Shown here piece by piece: positions 19,326-27,543 of a stretch of 64,000 nucleotides of DNA (position 1 is the stretch's first letter; the number at the start of each line of letters is the position of its first letter). The notes below the pieces were generated by a model. The model had not been told where the DNA came from, made no database searches, and saw only the letters and a program-made list of their open reading frames with translations. The translations under genes and the position numbers were made by a program. The DNA comes from Aurantiochytrium sp. KH105. Taxonomy: Eukaryota > Sar > Bigyra > Thraustochytrida > Thraustochytriidae. Location of the stretch: the NCBI GenBank assembly GCA_003116975.1, contig BGKB01000023.1, positions 485,151-549,150 on the forward strand, given 5' to 3'.

Positions 19326-20330
19326 TTATGAGCGTGCCATGGTTTCCTCCATAAATTCTTGAATCGCTTGCAGAATGTGAGGCCCGCCCAGCTCGTGACC
19401 GCCGTTATGGGTCTCGTAGCGAACATTGACACCGCTGTTTGCAAGCAGGTCTCGTGCCCACCCAGATGCCTGAAAAGGCAACACGTTATCAGCGCGACCG
19501 TGCGTCATGAGCACACGAAGTCCGTGATCCTTGCCCGCCTTGGTGAGCTTATCATGCCACTCATCAACGACAATAGGAGCCCCAGAGAACATCATGACGC
19601 CATGGACACGACGCTCGCCGACGAGCTGCCAGCTCAAATCTGCCGCAGTCATTGCACCTTGGCTAAAGCCGCCGATCAGGAGCGGTACATCGTCGCCGAG
19701 AAAACGTCCTTCGATGGCCTTGACCATCTCCTTCATGCTCGTTCTGCACTCTTCAAGACCGTTTGGTTTATCGCGAATCAACTTCGCGACTCCTGCTTCG
19801 CCCATTTGCATCGCGCCGAGCCAGCGCATCACGTCAATTTCCCACCATGCCGCAGCCCCCATGGATGCTGCGCTCACGGGCGCCTGCGGCAAAACAAACA
19901 TGAATCTTCGTGATGGCATGCGTCGCGCCATCTCGTTGGCAAGCGGTACAAAGTCCGTGTTTTGCGCGCTAAACCCGTGCAGGACGATGACGACGACGTC
20001 TAGTTTTTCTACGTCGTGATGGCCAACTAAAAGACATTCGTAGGCCCCAAGCTTTTCGGCCTTGGTCGTGCACGTCCTAGCGGACCCTGAGGAGCTGACA
20101 TCTTCTTGTTTCGGGACCTGCTGCTCTTGCTGCTCTTCTTGTTGTTGCTGCCCCAGGAGTTCGTGGGCTTCCACTGCGCGTGCAATGAGGTCAGCCTTCT
20201 CTACACAACCTTGCGTACCAAGCCCTGCGCGGGCGATGAGTGCCTTGAGCTCCTTCACCGACAGCGTGCGGACTTCTTCCGCCGCCGCCGCAGTCGCCGC
20301 TGCTCCCGCCGTCGCCGCGCTCTCCTCCAT
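19326..20330 (-). CDS. Acyl-protein thioesterase / phospholipase-carboxylesterase family hydrolase with N-terminal SAP-like domain
   Basis: A 334-residue protein. Residues 95-330 form the alpha/beta-hydrolase of the APT1/LYPLA family: VVIVLHGFSAQNTDF, nucleophile Ser223 in GGFSQGAM, Asp281 in HGRADNVLP and His312 in NGGHELG, so the catalytic triad is intact. The family removes palmitoyl groups from cysteine or hydrolyses lysophospholipids. Typical members have about 220-240 residues; the extra N-terminus (residues 20-55, VRTLSVKELKALIARAGLGT then KADLIARAVEAH) resembles the small SAP/ARMET-C-like helix-extended-helix unit found attached to other eukaryotic enzymes, followed by a Gln-rich linker (61-75). 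The triad makes activity likely. The role of the extension is unknown. Confidence 0.85.
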   Translation of the reverse strand: MEESAATAGAAATAAAAEEVRTLSVKELKALIARAGLGTQGCVEKADLIARAVEAHELLGQQQQEEQQEQQVPKQEDVSSSGSARTCTTKAEKLGAYECLLVGHHDVEKLDVVVIVLHGFSAQNTDFVPLANEMARRMPSRRFMFVLPQAPVSAASMGAAAWWEIDVMRWLGAMQMGEAGVAKLIRDKPNGLEECRTSMKEMVKAIEGRFLGDDVPLLIGGFSQGAMTAADLSWQLVGERRVHGVMMFSGAPIVVDEWHDKLTKAGKDHGLRVLMTHGRADNVLPFQASGWARDLLANSGVNVRYETHNGGHELGGPHILQAIQEFMEETMARS

Positions 20331-20809
20331 CTTGGGTGTTTGCGCTTTGCTTTCGAGAAGCTCAAGCTCAAGTCACCAACTTGACTGTGAAGCCAGCTCA
20401 ATGATGCAAACGCTGGAATGAAAACCCCCCGAAACGACAGAGGACAAATTGGGGAGAATGAACGAGGCCAGGCCTATCATGTTCATGCCGTCCATCATGG
20501 GGCCCAATTTTAGATTATAAATCAGTAAATCTCTGGGCTTCTGCTCGAGCTTTTGCAGCGTCAAGAAAATCTAAATTTCCGAGTCTTTAATTCATACATA
20601 GGCCTTTAAAAAAGGCCTACAAGTGCTGCTTTGCTCTGCTCTCGGAAAATAAAATTGTTTGTTCAAAACGCTGGAGTCACACTAGGTAGTGCAGAAGGAT
20701 GAATGAACGGTAACATGATGGAAGGCTGACCCTACTCGACTCGCGCGAGACCAATTGACTTGGCCGCAGGCAGCAAGCAATCGCACAAAGACCCGATACG
20801 TGCGAGAAG
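20331..20809. promoter_or_regulatory. Divergent upstream region with a 21-bp hairpin
   Basis: Between the thioesterase (minus) and the first LRR gene (plus). It contains the perfect inverted repeat TAGGCCTTT-AAA-AAAGGCCTA at 20599-20619; the left half plus spacer recurs at 35948. No gene seen. Confidence 0.45.
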
Positions 20810-22324
20810 ATGGCCCATGCCGGGAGCGCAGGGGAGCCAAACCCTGCTCTCGAGCTCTTGCAGGGGGAGCTCTCGAGGGAGGAGGAAGTCTCTCGTAAAG
20901 ATGACCTCTCGGGCGAAGCGGAACCCTGGAACAAGTCGCAAGAGCGCGACGTGTGGAGCGAAGCGCCCACCTGGGCGGTGCCTGCACTGAGTCTGGCCGT
21001 GCAACAAGCAAAGACTTCGCGTACGCTGCATCTGGCCTTCTTTGGTCTCTCGAGGCTAGAGGAAAAGCTGATCCTTTCGCCCGCACTCAGCGGACTCGTG
21101 CGATTAGACGTGGGCCACAACGATCTGGAGACTCTACCAAAGGAAGTGGCCAAGCTTGCGCGCCTCGAGCAACTCTGGGTGAATGATAACCCTAGATTGT
21201 CCAGCTTGCCGTCGGATCTCACGCATTGCCACCGCCTGCGCGTCGTTGATGCACGGCGAACAAGCTTGAGAAATCTGCCCGCAGGCCTTGGGACACTTCC
21301 AAACCTCATTGCCATCGACCTTCGTGGCATTGAAGTGCTCAAGTCCAACCTAGTTCAGGCTTACGTGCCCCCTCATGACGACGAAGAAGAGGAGGGTGGG
21401 CTGGTTTTTAACAATGCTAGCAGTAGCCCACAGGCAGCCTCATCACCACCAACGACGGCGGTATCGAGCGATCCAACCTCTTCTGCTTCAACTCTTCGGT
21501 CAGGGGGTACCTTGACCGAGTGCAGGCCTCAGCACGCGGAGACTCCGCTTTTGGCCGAGGTCATCGCGCGAACGCGGGGGCTCAAGTCGTACTTGCTCCG
21601 TCGTCAGGAGATTAAGGAGCTCAAGGGCAAGCTTCGCGAGAAACTTTGTTCCGGTCTGTACCGAGACCTGAGCGAAACAGAAGCTGGACGTGTCAAAGTT
21701 GTTGCGCTGATCAAAGAGGTCAGCAAAGTTTTTCCTGAGCCAGAAACTTTTGCAGACGTGATTCGGAATTGCGACCGACTTTTTCCTGATCGTATTGCGC
21801 GCGCGGACGTACGCAAGATTCGCCAAGAAATTGATTCCCTCAAGCGCCAAAACGAGAGGAAGAAGCTTGCCGCAAAACTTGAGCTGCGTCTACGTGCACT
21901 TTACTTTGATCGTATCAACCCTGCGCTCGTTGAAGGCATTGTCCACTCACTTTACGCGGAGATTTCGGAGCTCGCAGACGTGCAATTCCTCATCCGTCAC
22001 GCCGCGCAGTTGTTTCCTGAGCGTGCGGATCAAATCAATGCCGTCAAAGTATTTCAGAACCTACGTGCGCTGCAAGAACGTTTGGCTCTCGAGCGCGCCG
22101 AGGCTGTGGAAGGCGTTCTCAGGGCCATGGTCAATCTGTACAGTCATGTTGATCCACCGGTGGTGAGAAAGGCCGCAGAGGCCGTTTGCGCGCCATTTCG
22201 CAAAGTGGAGGAGCTGAAAAAGTTGGCGGCGGACGCCTCACAGTATTTTCCGACAGAGTTTGAGCAATGTGCCACTCGTCCCCGCCAGGTGCGCCTGGCC
22301 TTTGTCGGCGAGTCGAACAATTAG
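20810..22324 (+). CDS. Leucine-rich-repeat protein with C-terminal helical repeats
   Basis: A 504-residue protein, soluble, with no signal or membrane segment. Residues about 95-185 carry four to five LRRs of the typical cytoplasmic kind (LSGLVRLDVGHNDLETLPKE, ARLEQLWVNDNPRLSSLPSD, then LPNLIAIDLRG). A Ser/Thr-rich linker with an acidic patch follows (185-250). The rest is helical and appears to contain three related units of about 60 residues, each ending in a phenylalanine-proline signature (VFPEPETF, LFPDRIAR; LFPERADQ; YFPTEFEQ). The repeat unit is not one I recognise. LRR proteins usually act as protein-binding scaffolds. It lies directly upstream of a second LRR gene on the same strand, but the two are not obviously paralogous outside the repeats. 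Confidence 0.75.
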   Translation: MAHAGSAGEPNPALELLQGELSREEEVSRKDDLSGEAEPWNKSQERDVWSEAPTWAVPALSLAVQQAKTSRTLHLAFFGLSRLEEKLILSPALSGLVRLDVGHNDLETLPKEVAKLARLEQLWVNDNPRLSSLPSDLTHCHRLRVVDARRTSLRNLPAGLGTLPNLIAIDLRGIEVLKSNLVQAYVPPHDDEEEEGGLVFNNASSSPQAASSPPTTAVSSDPTSSASTLRSGGTLTECRPQHAETPLLAEVIARTRGLKSYLLRRQEIKELKGKLREKLCSGLYRDLSETEAGRVKVVALIKEVSKVFPEPETFADVIRNCDRLFPDRIARADVRKIRQEIDSLKRQNERKKLAAKLELRLRALYFDRINPALVEGIVHSLYAEISELADVQFLIRHAAQLFPERADQINAVKVFQNLRALQERLALERAEAVEGVLRAMVNLYSHVDPPVVRKAAEAVCAPFRKVEELKKLAADASQYFPTEFEQCATRPRQVRLAFVGESNN

Positions 22325-22765
22325 ATAGGCAACCGCACGAAGTATTTGTTTGAATAAAATTCGATTCATGGACACTCCATTCGCAAAGGTTGAAACGGAC
22401 TTCATCTGCCAAGTCGATCTTTTCCTCGCGGCAATCGAAATTAAGGGTTTTAAAAATATTTGCCATGTCCGGTGCAGGTCATTGTTTTTTGTTTTGTTTT
22501 TTTCGATCATGAGACAAACACGTATACAACTAGATCATGAGGACTTCGCCGTTCAGAGCCTACTCTACTAGCCAGCCAATCCCAAGCGCGCTTGCCTCCT
22601 GCATGATGGAGTAGATCCAATGAGATCGCCCCGTCACCTACAGTCAATTACTGCCAATGATCATGCAGCGCCAGTGCCGGTGCCAGAGCCACTGACATGT
22701 GAGTGCCAGTGCCTGTGCCAGTGACTGGAGCAAATTTGTAACGCACAAACGAGACTGATATGTGA
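22325..22765. other. Intergenic between two same-strand LRR genes
   Basis: AT-rich first half, then a degenerate GTGCCAGTGCC-like short repeat around 22668-22730. No gene seen. Confidence 0.45.
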
Positions 22766-24004
22766 ATGGCGCGCACCGCTGGAGGCAACACCGCCCATGG
22801 GCATACGAACGGAGCCGGGAAAGACGCCGCAAACCCGAAGAAGACAGCGGGAGAAAAGAAGAAAGAGGACGCTACCGCCGCGAAGAAGCCCAGAAAGAAG
22901 GCAAGCGGAATTTCTGCCAAGGCGAGCTCGGACGCGTCCAAGAGCACCGGCCAGAAAAATAAGAAAACAGGAAAACAAAAGGCGAAAGAGCCTGAAGTGA
23001 TCGCAATTGTGCAGCATGAAGACCCATGGAGAAAGATTCCGTCACCTTATGGTGGTCGACTCTCGCAGGCTGAGAGTCTCGCGCGAATCGAGTCTTTATT
23101 GGATCGTCGGGCTACCTTTGTGCGCGCCATAACACCGCAGGAAGCCTTCCCTGAGAAAGGTCCGCCAAAGACCACGAAGAATCTCACCGAAGATATTATT
23201 CTCCGCTTTTGGAGTAGTCACGAAGCAAATGCAGCCGTCCTGGCGGAGAAGGACGAAGGTATCTATCTTCGCGCAAATGCATGCGGGCTGGAAGTGGTGA
23301 ACTTGCTGCCAAACGGTGAGATTTCAGCACGACTGGTAATGCTGGATGTATCAGACAACGAGCTGACATCTTGCGAAAGTCTCGGAGGACCGAATTGCTT
23401 CCTTAGATCTCTTTGCTTGCGTCACAATCGACTTGAATCTCTCGCGAAAGCGAACGAGATGAAGCATCTCGTGGAGCTCGATATCTCGCACAACGCTCTC
23501 CCAGTGCTCCATCTGGACTTTTGTGCAGCCTCGCTTCGTGTTTTGCGTGCCGGGCACTGCGATCTCGATTCTGCTGCGCTCTCTGCCCTAAAGTCGTGCG
23601 CGTACCTCGAGCACGTGGATCTGGGATCAAATCGTCTTGGTGACCCTGCGGCAATCCGAGATGCAGTCGTCTGCTTTCGCAAGCAAATTCGAGTTTTTCG
23701 CGTGGAAGGAAATCCGATTGGGAGGATCGAGCTCGACGAGCTTTTGGCGTGGCTCAAACAACAATGCCCGTGTCTGAGCGAACTCGATGGTGCGGCCCAA
23801 CTTCACACCTTTAGCAGGGCCCCGGGCCTTGCTGATCTCAACCTCAACAGTGAGGCGGATGGAATCATGGTGCAAGATGGCGCCTCATGCAGCTGCATTG
23901 AAGGGAATCCATGCGCGGTTCCATACAATTGCAAAGATTGGGAAAACAGGATTGAGATTGCAAGACGTGCGCGAGCTGAGCTCGGGTATCAGACGACAAA
24001 ATGA
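22766..24004 (+). CDS. Leucine-rich-repeat protein with lysine-rich N-terminus
   Basis: A 412-residue protein. The first 75 residues are Lys/Ala-rich and disordered, a nuclear or nucleic-acid-binding type of tail. About residues 165-345 hold SDS22-like LRRs (RLVMLDVSDNELTSCESLGG, LRSLCLRHNRLESLAKANEM, LVELDISHNALPVLHLDF, LEHVDLGSNRLGDPA), capped by a region like the LRR C-terminal cap (VFRVEGNPIGRIELDELLAWL). The order is as in axonemal and phosphatase-regulatory LRR proteins, but no specific orthologue is evident. Ending in YQTTK, it closes 160 bp before the convergent RRP5 gene. Function beyond protein binding is unknown. Confidence 0.75.
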   Translation: MARTAGGNTAHGHTNGAGKDAANPKKTAGEKKKEDATAAKKPRKKASGISAKASSDASKSTGQKNKKTGKQKAKEPEVIAIVQHEDPWRKIPSPYGGRLSQAESLARIESLLDRRATFVRAITPQEAFPEKGPPKTTKNLTEDIILRFWSSHEANAAVLAEKDEGIYLRANACGLEVVNLLPNGEISARLVMLDVSDNELTSCESLGGPNCFLRSLCLRHNRLESLAKANEMKHLVELDISHNALPVLHLDFCAASLRVLRAGHCDLDSAALSALKSCAYLEHVDLGSNRLGDPAAIRDAVVCFRKQIRVFRVEGNPIGRIELDELLAWLKQQCPCLSELDGAAQLHTFSRAPGLADLNLNSEADGIMVQDGASCSCIEGNPCAVPYNCKDWENRIEIARRARAELGYQTTK

Positions 24005-24164
24005 AAAGGGTAACGAAATGATATTATTTTTGAGGGGGCGGCGTCGTTGTAGACTAAAGTGTAGGCCTTTTGTAGTTGCAAGGAAAAGGGATCTTGTTAT
24101 TTGCTATTGAAATTGTTGAAAGAGGTTTACTTTACGCTCAGTGAGAGCCACAGGCCATTTTTAT

Positions 24165-26582
24165 CTAGTCCTGGTCGGTGACAGACGCGACGTAGTCGCG
24201 AGCCTTGGCCTTGACACGGTCTGCGCCCTCCTCGGTGCCATGGTCGCTTTCGTACAAGAGCCAGCGCTTGAAAAAGGTCTTTGTCTTTTTGATGGAGAAT
24301 TTGGCCGCCACTGCGCGCTCAAAGAGGTTCGTGACGCGGCTGGATTCATTGCCGTACTTGATTTCCATGTCAATGTACTGAAGCCAAAGGTCGTTGCGCT
24401 TGGGGTTTTCGTCAATAAGGGCCTCAAGAATCGTGCGTGCACGCTCGCTCTTTCCGCCAGCTTCCGCCATAGAGTACTCGAGGCGGGCATAGCCAAGGTA
24501 CAGCTTCGGGCGAACCTGCTTGTCGACGTTGCGCTGCGCGTGAACCAAGAGTTCCTGTGCGCCGGCGGGATCCTCGGCCTTGAACTTGAGCTCGATGCGG
24601 CGCAGCCAAGGAATTTCGGAAGCGCCATGGGCGGCCTTGACGGCCTTACGAAGAGCGTCGTCGGCCTTGTCAATCTGGTTGTTTTCCTCAAAGACCTTTG
24701 CAATTTCAAGGTAGGCTGCATCCTTGTCCATGCGTTCGAGGATTTGACGGCAGCATTTTTCAACAGTTTGGGAAGATCCGTGCTTGCACTCGATGCGAAG
24801 CAAAGCAAGCAGGACGTTTTGCTTTTCAGTCTCCATGCGGTAGTTAATGGTACGCATGGCGCGCTCGGCGACAGCACGCGCCTGATCGACTTCGACTTGG
24901 GCGGTTTGGAAAGCCATGTACTGAATCCACAGCATGGAAGAGTTGGGAGATCCCATGAGAAGACGCTCAAAATCGTCCACAGATTGCGGCACGCCCTCCT
25001 CCTCGAGCTTGGCTTGCTCAAGGGCTGCCAGTTTGGCCTCGTCCAGAGCACGTTCTCGTGCTTGCCGTTTCGCCTCGGCGCGTTTGGCCTTGCGCCGTTC
25101 CTTCTTTTGTGCAGCGTCGGCTTCCGCCTCGCTGTCGTCGTCGCTTCCCGCTTCTGAACCAGAGTCGCTGTCCTCGTCACTTTCGCCCTCAGCAGCGCCA
25201 GTTCCGTTCTTGCGGGCCTTGGCAGCAGCGACGCTCCACTCTTTAGCACCGGCTTCAGTCTGCTGGATCGCATCGGCCAGGGAAAGCGTTCCTCCCTCCT
25301 CGTCATCGTCGTCGTCGTCGTCACCCTCCTCGTCCTCGTCCTCGTCATCCTCCTCCTCCTCAGCATCATCGTCGTCGTTGTCGCCAAGAACCTCGTTGTC
25401 CTCTTCATCAGAGCTGTCGGCCTCCAAGCGCCGCAAGGCCTCGTCGGCGTCCTCGCCAATACGAATAGCCTTACCCCCTTCGGCATCCGAGTCAGCATCA
25501 GAATCAGCGTCGGAATCGGCGTCGGAAGATTCCTCACCGGCGCTGGAGGACTCTTCGTCAATGGCTTCGTCCTTTTCCTCCTCCTCTTCATCGTCGTCAT
25601 CATCCTGACCCTCGGCACTCTTGGCTGTGGCCAAGAGAGATGGTTTTAGGGAGAACCCAAGACGTTTCTTGTCAGCGTCAACGTTGATGACAACAATCTT
25701 GACCTTATCGCCCCGAGAATAAAGCTTGTCGTGGCTGACAGGCTGCTTGCCGTCTGTCAGCTCGGATTTGTGCACGAGGCCGCCCACTCGGTTCGAGTTT
25801 TCCAGGTTTACAAAAATACCAAAGTCAACGACAGACGCCACAGTGCCGCGGTAAGCAACGCCTTCCTTAATATCTTCAAACGACAGACGATCCGTGTTAC
25901 GGCCAAGGACTGAGGTGGCACGAAGCGAGAGAACAAGTTTACGCTTTGACTCATCGCTTGCGATCACGCGACCAGCCACAAGCTTGCCCACGGGGAACTC
26001 CTTGGAGGCATCCTTGATGAACCTGTCGGCGAGATGCTTGAGAGGAACAATGGCAAGCACGCCTCGCTTAATGCGAATGAACGCGCCGACCTTGTTGACG
26101 CTGTCCACAAATCCCTTGACGAGCTCACCCTCGGAAGGGTACTCGGAGGCGAGCTTGAGCTCGTCGTCCAAGACCTTTTCCGGGAGACGATTCTTGGTCT
26201 CATCGACATGGTTCAGGAGAGAGGGACGCGCGGAAACGTCGAGAGAGCCACCAATGCGGGAGTTCTCCACGGAGCGCAGGACCACGCATTTGACAAATTG
26301 ACCCGGGTAAAAGGTCTTGAAGGGATTCGATTTCCAGTCTTCCACGTCGAGGACTTCGGTAGGGGCAATGCGGACATACTGGCGCGCCTGGACGCGCAGC
26401 CGGAGGCTTGGCTGTGCCGGACCTTCGAGCCCCTCGTGGCGGTCGACGCGGCCCACGAGCACGGTACCGGGCTCGATGTCCTTTTGCCAGTCATACGTGC
26501 GCGGCTTCTTTCTGGTCTCCTGGTCTGCGTTGCTTCCTGCGCGCTTGCGTCCCGCGTGCTCTGCGAGCTCCGCGGCCCCCAT
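24165..26582 (-). CDS. RRP5: Short RRP5/PDCD11 homologue (S1 domains plus HAT repeats)
   Basis: An 805-residue protein. Residues about 30-350 contain four or so S1 RNA-binding domains (for example EGELVKGFVDSVNKVGAFIRI, and VAYRGTVASVVDFGIFVNLE, ending KKRLGFSLKPS). A very acidic stretch follows (about 355-500), then a Lys/Arg/Glu helix and seven or so HAT/TPR-type repeats (SPNSSMLWIQYMAFQTAQVE onward to KTFFKRWLLYESDHGTEEGA), the signature of the Rrp5 C-terminus. Rrp5 joins early small- and large-subunit precursors in the nucleolus; yeast Rrp5 has twelve S1 domains and about 1730 residues, so the N-terminal S1 series is missing here. The start is placed at 26582 (MGAAELAEHAGRKR); further in-frame upstream codons are repeat-derived. 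A GCAAG microsatellite lies 9-45 bp upstream. Confidence 0.85.
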   Translation of the reverse strand: MGAAELAEHAGRKRAGSNADQETRKKPRTYDWQKDIEPGTVLVGRVDRHEGLEGPAQPSLRLRVQARQYVRIAPTEVLDVEDWKSNPFKTFYPGQFVKCVVLRSVENSRIGGSLDVSARPSLLNHVDETKNRLPEKVLDDELKLASEYPSEGELVKGFVDSVNKVGAFIRIKRGVLAIVPLKHLADRFIKDASKEFPVGKLVAGRVIASDESKRKLVLSLRATSVLGRNTDRLSFEDIKEGVAYRGTVASVVDFGIFVNLENSNRVGGLVHKSELTDGKQPVSHDKLYSRGDKVKIVVINVDADKKRLGFSLKPSLLATAKSAEGQDDDDDEEEEEKDEAIDEESSSAGEESSDADSDADSDADSDAEGGKAIRIGEDADEALRRLEADSSDEEDNEVLGDNDDDDAEEEEDDEDEDEEGDDDDDDDEEGGTLSLADAIQQTEAGAKEWSVAAAKARKNGTGAAEGESDEDSDSGSEAGSDDDSEAEADAAQKKERRKAKRAEAKRQARERALDEAKLAALEQAKLEEEGVPQSVDDFERLLMGSPNSSMLWIQYMAFQTAQVEVDQARAVAERAMRTINYRMETEKQNVLLALLRIECKHGSSQTVEKCCRQILERMDKDAAYLEIAKVFEENNQIDKADDALRKAVKAAHGASEIPWLRRIELKFKAEDPAGAQELLVHAQRNVDKQVRPKLYLGYARLEYSMAEAGGKSERARTILEALIDENPKRNDLWLQYIDMEIKYGNESSRVTNLFERAVAAKFSIKKTKTFFKRWLLYESDHGTEEGADRVKAKARDYVASVTDQD

Positions 26583-27543
26583 CTTGCCGTGCCTTGCCTT
26601 GCCTTGCCTTGCCTTGCCTTGCCTTGCAGCGCTCCGCTCCGCTCGGCGCGCTTGGTCCTTTGCTTGCTTGGTCTCTCTCAGCCCGCCCCCACCCACTGAC
26701 TGGGTCGGTCCCGCGGTGGCTCGTCGGGCGCCACCGCCGCGCGCACCCCCCGCGCACCCCATGCTCGAAGTGCACACCTTTTCTCGTAGACTGCGCAACG
26801 CGCTCGGTGTGAGTAGATTCGCCGCGGGCACTTTGAAAGTCCCGCCCGGTCTAATGGGCGGCTGGCACGGCAGTGACGAGGGAAACTACTTTCGGCTGCG
26901 GCAGGCCACAGCAGGTTGCTGCAGCTGCTGCTGCCGCTGCTGGTCGTGGTCGGTGCAGCCTTCCATGGCAGGTGACGCTGGCAGCTCAACTGCCACCGGC
27001 GGAGCCAAAGAGCTTTGATGAAGTTCTTGGTTCTGGTCGTTGCCGAGTTAGTGGCACTGTCAAGCCTCGTCAGGCTGCCACCGGCCATAACGCGTGCTTT
27101 TGCTATAACAATAAAGAAAGGACCCAGGACCGCGCGGAAAAGCAAAAAGCAAAGTAACATCGCGTGCGCGGAGGTGTCGGGCAGGGAGAGGGGGCGAAGC
27201 GCGAGTTGAGAGTCAAGACCGGGGCAAGCGCGCCGTGGCAAAAGCTTGTGGCGCCGTTCGCTCGCCCGAGACCTGGCTTCTTGCCAGTCCAGTAGAGACG
27301 TGGTGGTGGCGGAGGCCTGTAAACCCTCTTCTCTCAATTTGCTGCACAAGCGCGCCAACCACTATTTTCAAGGACTCTCAAGCCAAGCTAAGACAACAAA
27401 GAGCCAACAGAGAGCCAGGTAGCGAGGGTAAGCAAGGCACGCAGAGCCCTCGGGGGCTTTGAGAATCCTTGTGTGGTGAAGACTTGTCGTGACTTGACGC
27501 ACGGTGCGTTGACTTTGTACCTTTTAAGAATCTGTGCAAAAAC
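26583..27543. promoter_or_regulatory. Divergent upstream region of RRP5 and ArsJ-like genes
   Basis: Contains the CCTTG microsatellite (26591-26627) at the RRP5 start, CTG-rich sequence near 26920-26950, and otherwise unstructured sequence. No gene supported. Confidence 0.45.
26591..26627. repeat. CCTTG pentanucleotide microsatellite
   Basis: About seven copies, immediately 5' of the proposed RRP5 start codon (GCAAG on the coding strand). Confidence 0.85.

Noticed and set aside
24161-25618. 485-residue minus-strand frame overlapping RRP5
   Set aside because: Shadow of the S1/HAT gene in another frame; the acidic stretch gives Arg/Thr/Lys-rich nonsense.
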